NCBI RefSeq assembly: GCF_000013745.1
Contig: NC_007925.1
Coordinates: forward strand, 1,674,001 to 1,738,000
Source: Rhodopseudomonas_A palustris_F
GTDB lineage: Bacteria; Pseudomonadota; Alphaproteobacteria; Rhizobiales; Xanthobacteraceae
Length of the DNA stretch: 64,000 nucleotides
Reading direction: 5' to 3'
Shown here: one piece after another, positions 7,720 through 14,228 of the stretch
Layout of the letters: every line of letters starts with the position of its first letter
How positions within the stretch are numbered: position 1 is the stretch's first letter
Translations under genes and position numbers: made by a program
Notes under the pieces: model-generated
Told to the model about the DNA's origin: nothing
Database searches by the model: none
What the model saw: only the letters and a program-made list of their open reading frames with translations

Positions 7720-8070
7720 TCACTTGCGGGCGCAGGTCGCGATCGTGCTGGTCGAACTGGAGCCGCAGCGCGCCGTCATGATGCCGTTGCTGAACTGCAG
7801 GTTGTCGCTGAACTTGGCGCTGGTGGCGCCGATGCAGATCGCCGAGATCAGGGTTTCGTCGGCGCCGCAGCTGACCGGGCAACCATCGGCGGAGCAGGTG
7901 GCGGAGGTCACCGTGCGGATGCTGCTGCCGGACACGCCGGGAGGTCCGGCGGGGCCGGGCGGTCCGGCGACCCCGGGATCGCCCTTGGGCCCGACTTCGC
8001 CGGAGCCCTGATTACAGCCGGCCAAAACGGCAGCTGCGGCAACGAAGACGATCAATGTTGGAAAACGCAT
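7720..8070 (-). CDS. Lipoprotein with short collagen-like repeat
   Basis: A 116-residue protein. Residues 1-19 are a lipoprotein signal peptide ending in the lipobox LAGC (lipidated C19). Residues about 26-48 are Gly-X-Y collagen-like triplets (GPKGDPGVAGPPGPAGPPG). The C-terminal domain has five cysteines (SATCSADGCPVSCGADE, AICIG, ARC, ATC) likely to form disulfides. Proteins of this layout are conserved in Bradyrhizobiaceae. It is predicted to be anchored in the outer or inner membrane, exposed to the periplasm or the surface. Confidence 0.8.
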   Translation of the reverse strand: MRFPTLIVFVAAAAVLAGCNQGSGEVGPKGDPGVAGPPGPAGPPGVSGSSIRTVTSATCSADGCPVSCGADETLISAICIGATSAKFSDNLQFSNGIMTARCGSSSTSTIATCARK

Positions 8071-8167
8071 TCCATTCCCCTGTTTGCGAAGAGGAATAAG
8101 TTTCGCCGAGTGGAACCAAGAACGCAAGCGCCTGCTGGCGCGGTGCTGCCGGTCGGCAGCCGGGCGA

Positions 8168-8416
8168 CTAAGCGCCTTGGCGGAAGGCAATGCCGATCCG
8201 CTTTTCCTTGCGCCAGATGACATGGCAGGGACGCGCCAGCGCGTCGGTCTCGATCATCAGTTCGAACTGCTCGGGGATGCCCATCGGACTGGCGACGTCG
8301 AGCGCGGCGCCGCTGGCCGACAGATTGCGCACCGTGCAGCTGATGCCGCCGCCGCCGAACACGATGGTGCCGGCCTTCAGCACGCGACGGCGAAGGCTGC
8401 TGCGCTTGTCGTCCAT
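8168..8416 (-). CDS. PilZ-domain protein
   Basis: An 82-residue protein that is essentially one PilZ domain: R-R-R-V (residues 8-12; the RxxxR-like c-di-GMP motif is RSSLRRR) and the second motif NLSASGAALDV (D/NxSxxG), then beta strands ending in IGIAFRQG. It is probably a cytoplasmic c-di-GMP-binding adaptor; single-domain PilZ proteins are numerous in Rhizobiales. The partner is unknown. Confidence 0.85.
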   Translation of the reverse strand: MDDKRSSLRRRVLKAGTIVFGGGGISCTVRNLSASGAALDVASPMGIPEQFELMIETDALARPCHVIWRKEKRIGIAFRQGA

Positions 8417-8543
8417 GGGATCTCCTGCCGACGAACGCCGCCCGCGCGATCAACGGCCGCCGGCGCGGCCCGCCGCACCGCCAGGTTATAAATGACGGGT
8501 GATGATTTTGCGACCGCGCGACGCGCGAACCGCGGCGCGGGCG

Positions 8544-8816
8544 CTAACGATTGCGGGCGACGTCGTGCATCGCCCCGGCCAGGCTCTCGATATGCTGCAT
8601 CACCTTGCTGGTGTCTTTCGCCGGCGTCGGCGCGTTGGCGGGGCCGGCGAGGTTCGCCAGCAGGTGCCATTCGATCGCCAGTTCCTCCCAGTCCTGCCGG
8701 ACCGCCGGGTCGGTGGCGACGCTGGCCCGCTGCTCGCTGACGATCGCCTTCAACCGGGCAAGCGGATAATGACGGCTCCCGCTGTCACAGGTCGCCGCCG
8801 GTTTGTTCTGTGCCAT
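8544..8816 (-). CDS. Conserved hypothetical protein (90 aa)
   Basis: MAQNKPAATCDSGSRHYPLA followed by a helical region (LKAIVSEQRASVATDP, DWEELAIEWHLLAN) and a C-terminal helix (MQHIESLAGAMHDVARN). No signal peptide or membrane segment. No recognised family. Start chosen at 8816 because the extension to 9056 has shadow-frame composition. Confidence 0.55.
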   Translation of the reverse strand: MAQNKPAATCDSGSRHYPLARLKAIVSEQRASVATDPAVRQDWEELAIEWHLLANLAGPANAPTPAKDTSKVMQHIESLAGAMHDVARNR

Positions 8817-9054
8817 GTGGCGATCCTCGCGCTGACTCTTCGAGCCCCAGCAGAATCCGGTTCGGTTAACAAAGCAATCGCCGCGACGCCTCGGTCGATC
8901 CCGAGGCGTGACACGGGCCGCGCCGGGACGAGCGAGAGGAGAGCCTGCCATGACGGGCGCAGCGGCGTGCGGGCGCGATTCGCAGACAATCCCAATTGAC
9001 GGCGGCCGGCGACTGCCGCAGGAATATCGCCCGTTCGCCCTGCTTGGAGCCGTC

Positions 9055-9246
9055 ATGACCTTTCACATCAAAGCCGTCGATACCTCCGGCATCGTCTCGC
9101 TGCATCGCGAAACCGCCGATGCCGCCGCCAAGAAGGCCACGGAGTTGTTGGCCGACGGCTGCTGGGACGTCGAGATCGTCACCCCCGACGGCCAGGTGAT
9201 CCCGACCGACGGGCTGGAGCGCTTCAGCGCCGAACTCGGGGCGTAA
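9055..9246 (+). CDS. Small conserved protein (63 aa)
   Basis: MTFHIKAVDTSGIVSLHRET followed by AAAKKATELLADGCWDVEIV and TPDGQ. The helix followed by the 'G-W-V-I-P-D-G' strand pattern is that of short Rhizobiales proteins of unknown function. The start at 9055 follows GGAGCC at 9046-9051. Confidence 0.6.
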   Translation: MTFHIKAVDTSGIVSLHRETADAAAKKATELLADGCWDVEIVTPDGQVIPTDGLERFSAELGA

Positions 9247-9307
9247 GCTCCGCGCAAGCCCGTCGCCGCGGCCGCCGCGCTCGCCGCACCCGGCTGCGCC
9301 GAGCCGG

Positions 9308-9637
9308 TTAGGGCAGCGGAACGAACAACCCGCGGGGCAGCCAGGCGCTGCCGACGTCGGCGGTCGATCGTTCGGCGACCGGCCGCGCGGCGAGATAACG
9401 TTTGCGCGGACCTTCGGGAGCCGACGGCGCTGCTGTCCATCGCTCGGGCGGCGGCGGCCGGCGCAACCCGGATGCGAAGGCCGCGGCGGTGGCCGCGCCG
9501 CAGTCGCGTTCGATCCGCTCGGCCAGCACCGCCCAGCCGATCGCCGCGATCGAGCACGGCTGCGCCCGCGGGATCCTGCTCTCCCCCAGCGCCCGGCATC
9601 CTGCGGCATGGCCGTTGCGTTGATCCGCGCTGAGCAT
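9308..9637 (-). CDS. Possible hypothetical protein
   Basis: A 109-residue frame from MLSADQRNGHAAGCRALGES, containing IGWAVLAERIERDCGAATAA and a Pro/Arg-rich end. Composition is compatible with coding, and no overlapping better gene exists, but no domain is recognised and other frames are also open in this GC-rich stretch. Confidence 0.35.
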   Translation of the reverse strand: MLSADQRNGHAAGCRALGESRIPRAQPCSIAAIGWAVLAERIERDCGAATAAAFASGLRRPPPPERWTAAPSAPEGPRKRYLAARPVAERSTADVGSAWLPRGLFVPLP

Positions 9638-9802
9638 CGGCGTCCTCGAGTTGCGAGCGGCGCGAACCATCGATCTGCGCGTCGGGCGCGTCAAGCGCGG
9701 CGGGCGGGAACAGCCAGGCAACCACAAGCTTCGAGAGAGGATTGCCGCCAAGCGCGGCCAATCGCGACGGGCACGCGCCGTTTAAGAGAAATGGTACTGG
9801 CC

Positions 9803-9836
9803 GAAATAGCCACTTGCAGATGCAAAATAGGCCACT
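9803..9836 (+). repeat. Left boundary repeat block of the accessory island
   Basis: GAAATAGCCACT (9803-9814) and AAAATAGGCCACT (9824-9836) are direct copies about 21 bp apart. The exact 13-mer AAAATAGGCCACT recurs at 13769-13781 in the same orientation with its own degenerate second copy. The spacing of two helical turns resembles multiple transposase or integrase binding sites at an element end. Confidence 0.55.
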
Positions 9837-9872
9837 CGCGTCGAACGCCGACTCGCGTACATATCTTGAGCG

Positions 9873-10184
9873 ATGGAAAAATTGCTCACCATTTGGCCCG
9901 CCTATGCTCCCGCAGCGGGAATCGTCGCGTTGGCCGTGGCGATGAGAACGCTATGGGGTTTCAGGTGGAGCCGGATCGCCATAAGGTTTGGCGCGGTAAT
10001 TTTTTGTGTAATGGGGGTCGCTTGGCAGTTGACAACTGACAGCCCGCTTTGGGTTCGCCTATTAAATGGCGTTTTTGCTGCGTTTGTGGTATCGTTTGTA
10101 ATTCCTCAGATACTTGTTTCTCTATGCGAGCAGGAAACATCAGCGCCAAAGTCAGATACGCCGCCGGATTCGCCGCCGGCCTAA
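9873..10184 (+). CDS. Small membrane protein, unknown function
   Basis: A 103-residue protein with three hydrophobic segments: about 8-24 (YAPAAGIVALAVAMRTL), 37-53 (IRFGAVIFCVMGVAWQL) and 62-86 (RLLNGVFAAFVVSFVIPQIL). A Pro/Ser-rich polar tail follows. No family recognised. The lower GC and the boundary repeat just upstream mark it as accessory. Its 3' end overlaps the next gene by 61 nt. Confidence 0.55.
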   Translation: MEKLLTIWPAYAPAAGIVALAVAMRTLWGFRWSRIAIRFGAVIFCVMGVAWQLTTDSPLWVRLLNGVFAAFVVSFVIPQILVSLCEQETSAPKSDTPPDSPPA

Positions 10185-10525
10185 CGTTATTTGTTGCCGT
10201 ACCGGAAGGCGCCCGTTGGCTTAATGGCGGGGCGATTGCCCAGCAAACACTCGGAACTATTTACGGCGTGCCGCCCAATACAATTATTGGGGATGCCGTC
10301 CATGGGCACAGGGAGATCACCGTGACGACCACCCCCGGACAAACTGGGTCTGTGGTTGGCGGAGAATCGAACATGACGTTATGTCCTGACGGTCTCGCGC
10401 CTGGGCAGGGGGCTATCGGAACTTATGTTGGCCCCGGCAGCAGCATGAGCGTAACGGTGGAAAGCGGAGGGAGTGGCTCCGTGACAGGATACCGCTCCAA
10501 TATGACCGTTGGCGGCTGCAAGTAG
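10124..10525 (+). CDS. Exported protein, unknown function
   Basis: From MRAGNISAKVRYAAGFAAGL the 133-residue product has one N-terminal hydrophobic segment (signal peptide or anchor). The mature part is Gly/Ser/Thr/Val-rich with two similar SVxGxxSNMT units (SVVGGESNMTLC and SVTGYRSNMTVGGC), each near a cysteine. This suggests a small beta-rich repeat domain. The start choice is uncertain (an ATG at 10124 versus a GTG/ATG further upstream). No known family. Confidence 0.5.
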   Translation: MRAGNISAKVRYAAGFAAGLTLFVAVPEGARWLNGGAIAQQTLGTIYGVPPNTIIGDAVHGHREITVTTTPGQTGSVVGGESNMTLCPDGLAPGQGAIGTYVGPGSSMSVTVESGGSGSVTGYRSNMTVGGCK

Positions 10526-11413
10526 CTACCTCACGCGTAAATTTTCGGCGCCGATCCGGCGGGGTCTCAGTCGGCATTGCCGGGGCAACCGCAAGCGCAG
10601 CGTCCACAAGCTGGGCAATGCTCCAAGTCCGATCCGCGACGCCAATGGCCTTCGCAGGGGTGGTGCGGAGGGCTTCGTGAACCCGGCAAAGGTTGTAGTG
10701 CGCGACATACAGCGCGACCGCTGCGACGTGGTTGTCCAGCTTCTTTGAAAAGCCGTTAGTCAGGCGGGTGAACCGGCGCGATCCCATGCGCAGGGAGAGA
10801 TTCTGGCGCTCCACATAGCTGGTGGAAATGTATTGGTCGGGGTCGCCGGTCACGACTTCCTTGCTTACGGCTACTACGGCGGCTGGCGAATAGCGGCCCT
10901 GCGCTTCCTTTACGAGGTGCGTTACCGAATAGGTCTTTACGATCACGCCGTGCGAGGCGCCGTCGCCAAAGGCATCCCGGATCGCCACGCGGTAGGGTGA
11001 AACCCGTCCGTTGAAATCTCAGGCTGTCCGATCACACGCTGGCGGAGGTCGTGCAGAAAATCCATGGTGCTTTCGCTGTTCCGCTTGCCGACGCCCCAAC
11101 TAATGATGGCCTATTGCGTCCCGGCCATGCCGATGAAAACGTACTGGTCGCCCTTGGCGTTGATCTCGTGGCGCTTGACGTTCTTCTGCTTCTTACCGAC
11201 GAACGACCATGCCTCGTCCAGTTCCAGGCGTTCGGTGCGGACCCCGACCATCATGCAGTCGTGCAATTCCATGCAACCCATGCCCACGCGGTAGGCGAGG
11301 CTCCCAACGTTGCCACGGTTGACGCCGGTCAAGCGGGACGCGGTACGGACGCCTACGCCTTCGCAAAGGGCGGCAATGACTTAAATCTGCTTTTCGCGGG
11401 GAAGTACGTTCAT
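10526..11413 (-). pseudogene. IS1-family transposase, disrupted
   Basis: Conceptual translation on the minus strand gives a complete IS1-type transposase. It has an N-terminal HTH (MNVLPREKQI / TGVNRGNVGSLAYRVG), the DDE-core segment LELDEAWSFVGKKQKNVK, GDQYVFIG, then STSYVERQNLSLRMGSRRF and RVHEALRTTPAKA. It is broken in three places: a TAA at 11381-11383, a TAG at 11111-11113, and a one-base frameshift near 11005 (between TDGFHP and VAIRDAFG). It is therefore inactive. No clear terminal inverted repeats were identified by eye. It sits in the low-GC accessory island. Confidence 0.85.
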
Positions 11414-11575
11414 GAGGGCGCAATCCTTTGGTTGAGGAATTGACCCGTCAGCGACTCTAGAAATTACGCCCGCCAAGGCGTATATTCTGGTTTGGTCATC
11501 GCTTCGGGGCGCAATCCCGGTTGTGGTGGCTCGGGATCGCAGCGCGCCAACGCGGTCGGTCCCACTATTCGATGA

Positions 11576-11651
11576 TGGTTCAGGGAGCCGGACTCGGGCC
11601 GACATCTCCACCCTTGTAGGGGCGGGTGTCCTACCTTTAGACGATCCCTGA
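11576..11651 (-). other. tRNA-like element with encoded CCA (pseudo-tRNA?)
   Basis: On the minus strand 76 nt fold like a tRNA. A perfect 7-bp acceptor (TCAGGGA/TCCCTGA) has discriminator A and an encoded CCA. T8 is followed by a D arm (GTCT/GGAC) with the A14, G18-G19 and A21 positions kept. The 5-bp T stem is GTCGG/CCGGC, with a loop CCCGAGT that keeps C56, A58 and the G53-C61 pair. The anticodon arm is abnormal: CGCCC/GGGTG encloses only CTACAA, so no standard anticodon can be assigned. Either a decayed tRNA or a tRNA mimic in the mobile region. Confidence 0.55.
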
Positions 11652-11953
11652 GAACTTGAAGCCGATTGCAGGGCCGTTGCGTTCCTCCCCCGAGGTTTGA
11701 CGCAGCGGCCCTTCCTTTTTTCCTCGCCCCGCCGTCGTCGGCTAGCCGCCGTGGGGCTCAAACCCTCCTGAACATAAGCGTCTCCGTTAAGGTGCAACCA
11801 GCTTAAGTTAGGTGTAGGAATGCGTCAATATCACTCTGCTGATTTACGCAGAAAAAAGTTCCGGCGAGAGAATCGCGTATACGCATGTTGATTTTTTATG
11901 CGTAATGACGCACATACGAAGCCGTACATTTCTTTTGATGGAAAGGTCGCGCC

Positions 11954-12793
11954 GTGGTGACGAAAGAACATGCTGAGAACGATGCGTTTCGCGCAGACGA
12001 AACGGATGTCGAATCCGGGCGCGCGCGATCGACAATTCAGTTTCCGTATAACGACCTAGACGACGCCATATCGGTCGCGCGGCTTATTCACGCTAATGCC
12101 GGGGTCCAGTGCACCATCGATCAAATTGCAGCCTACGCTAAACAATCGATCACTAGTGGGTCGTTCCGTGTTCGGCTGTCTACGGCTTCGACGTTCGGTG
12201 TGACCGAAAACGAGCGCGGCTCGGTCCGCCTGACCGAAATTGGGCGTCAAATCGTTGACCCCGCACAGGAAGCGAATGCCCGCGTGGAGGCATTTCTTCA
12301 CGTTCCACTCTACGCTCGCGTTTTTGAGAATTATAAGGGGTATACACTGCCACCGGCCGCGGCCCTTGAAAAATTCATGCGCGAGGCTGGCGTTGCACCG
12401 AATCAAACGGGCCGTGCTCGGCAAGCCTTTATGCGATCTGCTCGGCAAGCCGGTTTCTTTGTGCATGGTGAGGATCGGCTAGTTCGACCGGCGGGACCCG
12501 GCACGAAGCCGACCGACCAACAAAAGCCAGACCCAGTAATCGAAAAGCAGGATACCAAATTCGGTGGCGGCGGTGGTGGAGATGAGCCGCCTGCGATTGA
12601 CCCAATCATCGCCGGTCTATTGGCGCGATTACCGAAGTCCGGGGATGTTTGGCCTATTGCTGAGCGCAAGCTGTGGCTGCAACTGCTAGAAGGTAGCTTC
12701 CAGCTGATTTATAAAGATGGGAGTGCGCAAGTGCCGCCGCCTCCGGGTGACGCTGAATACCGCAAAACTCAGCAACAGCAGGAAGTGAAATGA
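11954..12793 (+). CDS. Hypothetical protein of accessory island (DUF5343-like?)
   Basis: A 279-residue protein starting with GTG. Residues about 25-180 (FPYNDLDDAISVARLIHANA, TSGSFRVRLSTASTFGV, LTEIGRQIVDP, FLHVPLYARVFENYKG, ARQAFMRSARQAGFF) look like winged-helix modules resembling DUF5343-type proteins, by pattern only. A Gly-rich linker follows, then a C-terminal segment (LARLPKSGDVWPIAERKLWLQLLEGSFQLIY) with possible DNA- or partner-binding function. Codon use is less GC-biased than in neighbours. A strong terminator follows directly. Confidence 0.7.
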   Translation: MVTKEHAENDAFRADETDVESGRARSTIQFPYNDLDDAISVARLIHANAGVQCTIDQIAAYAKQSITSGSFRVRLSTASTFGVTENERGSVRLTEIGRQIVDPAQEANARVEAFLHVPLYARVFENYKGYTLPPAAALEKFMREAGVAPNQTGRARQAFMRSARQAGFFVHGEDRLVRPAGPGTKPTDQQKPDPVIEKQDTKFGGGGGGDEPPAIDPIIAGLLARLPKSGDVWPIAERKLWLQLLEGSFQLIYKDGSAQVPPPPGDAEYRKTQQQQEVK

Positions 12794-12796
12794 AAG

Positions 12797-12818
12797 AGGC
12801 CGCCAAATTAGGCGGCCT
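12797..12818 (+). terminator. Terminator hairpin
   Basis: AGGCCGCC and GGCGGCCT form a perfect 8-bp stem around AAATTA, 3 nt after the stop of the preceding gene, followed by TCCTT. Confidence 0.75.
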
Positions 12819-12854
12819 TCCTTGGCTGGATCACGATTAAATTGGTGAATATTA

Positions 12855-13394
12855 GTGCGATGGAAGCCAAAGAGCATCGGCGGTAAGATCTACGACTTGA
12901 GCCATGTTGATGATATCAAGTTGGAAGTGAGCCCGAAAACTGCGGACGCACCCACCTACAGTGTGGGCGTCTCTTTTGGATTTCACTGTTTTACCCGAGA
13001 CGTTGTCGATACTGACACGCCAGACCTGCATATGATTCACGATGGTGAGAGGCGTTGTTTCTGCTTTGAGCGGTACGAACTCTCTAAAGAATTAGCCGCC
13101 GCAATAATGTATGCCGCGAACGGACGCGCCTACTTCACGCAGCGCGCGAATTTCTTAATTGTTGAGAGTTTATCGCAGCAGAATGCGCCATACGTCATAT
13201 TTTTCAATATTGAGAAGGCAAAGAAGTCGGATGGTTTTGATGCGGCGATGTTTGTAACAAGCGCCCATCTGAGGCCGGACCTCCCGGACATGCTGCCGCC
13301 TGTGACGTTTGCCACTCTCGTGGACTACAAGATTCAGGGGAAGCAACTGAGGCGACCGGAACCTCGAAGAGTTATCGCTCAGAAAAGAAAATAG
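12855..13394 (+). CDS. Hypothetical protein (179 aa) of accessory island
   Basis: A GTG-started protein, MRWKPKSIGGKIYDLSHVDD. Mixed alpha/beta composition with GVSFGFHCFTRD, a segment ERRCFCFERYELSKELAAAI and NFLIVESLSQQNAPYVIFFN. The latter looks like the strand-turn-strand of a small nuclease or ligand-binding fold, but no family is recognised. It follows the 279-residue gene after a terminator, so it probably has its own promoter. Low GC supports recent acquisition. Confidence 0.65.
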   Translation: MRWKPKSIGGKIYDLSHVDDIKLEVSPKTADAPTYSVGVSFGFHCFTRDVVDTDTPDLHMIHDGERRCFCFERYELSKELAAAIMYAANGRAYFTQRANFLIVESLSQQNAPYVIFFNIEKAKKSDGFDAAMFVTSAHLRPDLPDMLPPVTFATLVDYKIQGKQLRRPEPRRVIAQKRK

Positions 13395-13412
13395 CCCCCG
13401 CAGGGGCTATTT
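13389..13412 (+). terminator. Rho-independent terminator
   Basis: AAATAGCCCC pairs perfectly with GGGGCTATTT around CGCA, overlapping the stop of the 179-residue gene. The A/T flanks allow bidirectional function. Confidence 0.8.
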
Positions 13413-13572
13413 CCGAGGGCCGAAATTCGTTCCAAAAGCACCCTCTGTGCGAGATACCCTCCTTACGACTGCGATCCGCAGTACCCTTTTGGGGCGGGGC
13501 CGTTGTCTTTCATCGCGATCAACGACTGCGCCATAGCTAGCATCAACAGGTGAAAATTTCAATAGGAACCCA

Positions 13573-13591
13573 GATTAACCATTGGTTAATC
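13573..13591. promoter_or_regulatory. AT-rich palindrome
   Basis: GATTAACC-ATT-GGTTAATC, a perfect 8-bp dyad, lies in an AT-rich non-coding stretch (13540-13680) between the island and the Mu-like element. It could be a protein-binding site. Apart from this, 13413-13768 shows no gene. Confidence 0.4.
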
Positions 13592-13768
13592 AATTGTAGA
13601 AAATATAATTATTTCAATAGCTTGATTAAATTGGATGTATGTCAAACGTGGGTAAATTTTCTCCATTCGCAGGGTGATGAGGTTCCGGCAGGCAGCGGCT
13701 AAACGGTACCAACGCCGCTGACCTGCCGTCTACGCCGCTTCTAGGGTGTATTCCCTCGCCTAAATCCA

Positions 13769-13803
13769 AAAATAGGCCACTGCCATTTTCAAATTAGGCG
13801 ACT
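13769..13803 (+). repeat. Right boundary repeat block of the accessory island
   Basis: AAAATAGGCCACT (13769-13781) and AAATTAGGCGACT (13791-13803) are direct copies about 21 bp apart. The first is identical to 9824-9836. The block ends 34 bp before the left terminus of the Mu-like element. Confidence 0.55.
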
Positions 13804-13836
13804 GAGGCCGGAAACAGTGGAACCGTTTCTAATCCC

Positions 13837-13866
13837 TGTCGTTTTCGGGAATTTGCTGTCGGTTTA
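13837..13866. repeat. Left terminal repeats of the Mu-like element
   Basis: TGTCGTTTTC at 13837 and TGTCGGTTTA at 13857-13866, in inverted orientation to the repeats at 23745-23777. Likely MuA-type transposase binding sites. Confidence 0.55.
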
Positions 13867-13883
13867 GCCGGGATCATGCGGGA

Positions 13884-14225
13884 TTATCCGGCATCCCGTG
13901 GGACCGTGGCGAGCCTGCCAAGGCGGCCCCTGACCCGAACCGAATACAGGTGGATGGCGGTCCGGCTTGGCGTGCGTGCGGCGCCGAAGCGGGCGACACA
14001 TTCGGCGCGAATATCCGCAAACGTCATCCGGTCCAACCGGTCGGCGATGAATGACGCGACCTCCGAATCGTGTTCGATCGGCGACCTACAACGCCGTTCA
14101 AAGCGGGTTTGAACGGCCCTCAACTCCGCGAGCCGCCGCCGGCAGTCCAGCAGTTCGGCGTATTCGGTGACCGGGATTGTCACCAATTCCACGCCTGCCA
14201 GGGTTCGCTTGGTTGGCTCTTCCAC
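13884..14225 (-). CDS. Hypothetical phage-element protein (113 aa)
   Basis: MEEPTKRTLAGVELVTIPVT followed by a helical region (LLDCRRRLAELRAVQTRFER) and a C-terminal part DRMTFADIRAECVARFG...TPSRTAIHLYSVRVR that may be a helix-turn-helix. It is the last gene before the left element end, 3 nt after the tape-measure stop. A DNA-binding role near the terminus is possible, but no family is recognised. Confidence 0.6.
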   Translation of the reverse strand: MEEPTKRTLAGVELVTIPVTEYAELLDCRRRLAELRAVQTRFERRCRSPIEHDSEVASFIADRLDRMTFADIRAECVARFGAARTPSRTAIHLYSVRVRGRLGRLATVPRDAG

Positions 14226-14228
14226 CGG

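Noticed and set aside
11576..11651. Calling this a functional tRNA with a set anticodon (for example amber CTA or Val TAC)
   Set aside because: No folding gives a 5-bp stem with a 7-nt loop and U33, so no anticodon can be assigned honestly.
11381..11797. Open frame running upstream from the IS1 remnant on the minus strand
   Set aside because: Only its last ten codons are transposase; the rest crosses the tRNA-like element and has no coding character.
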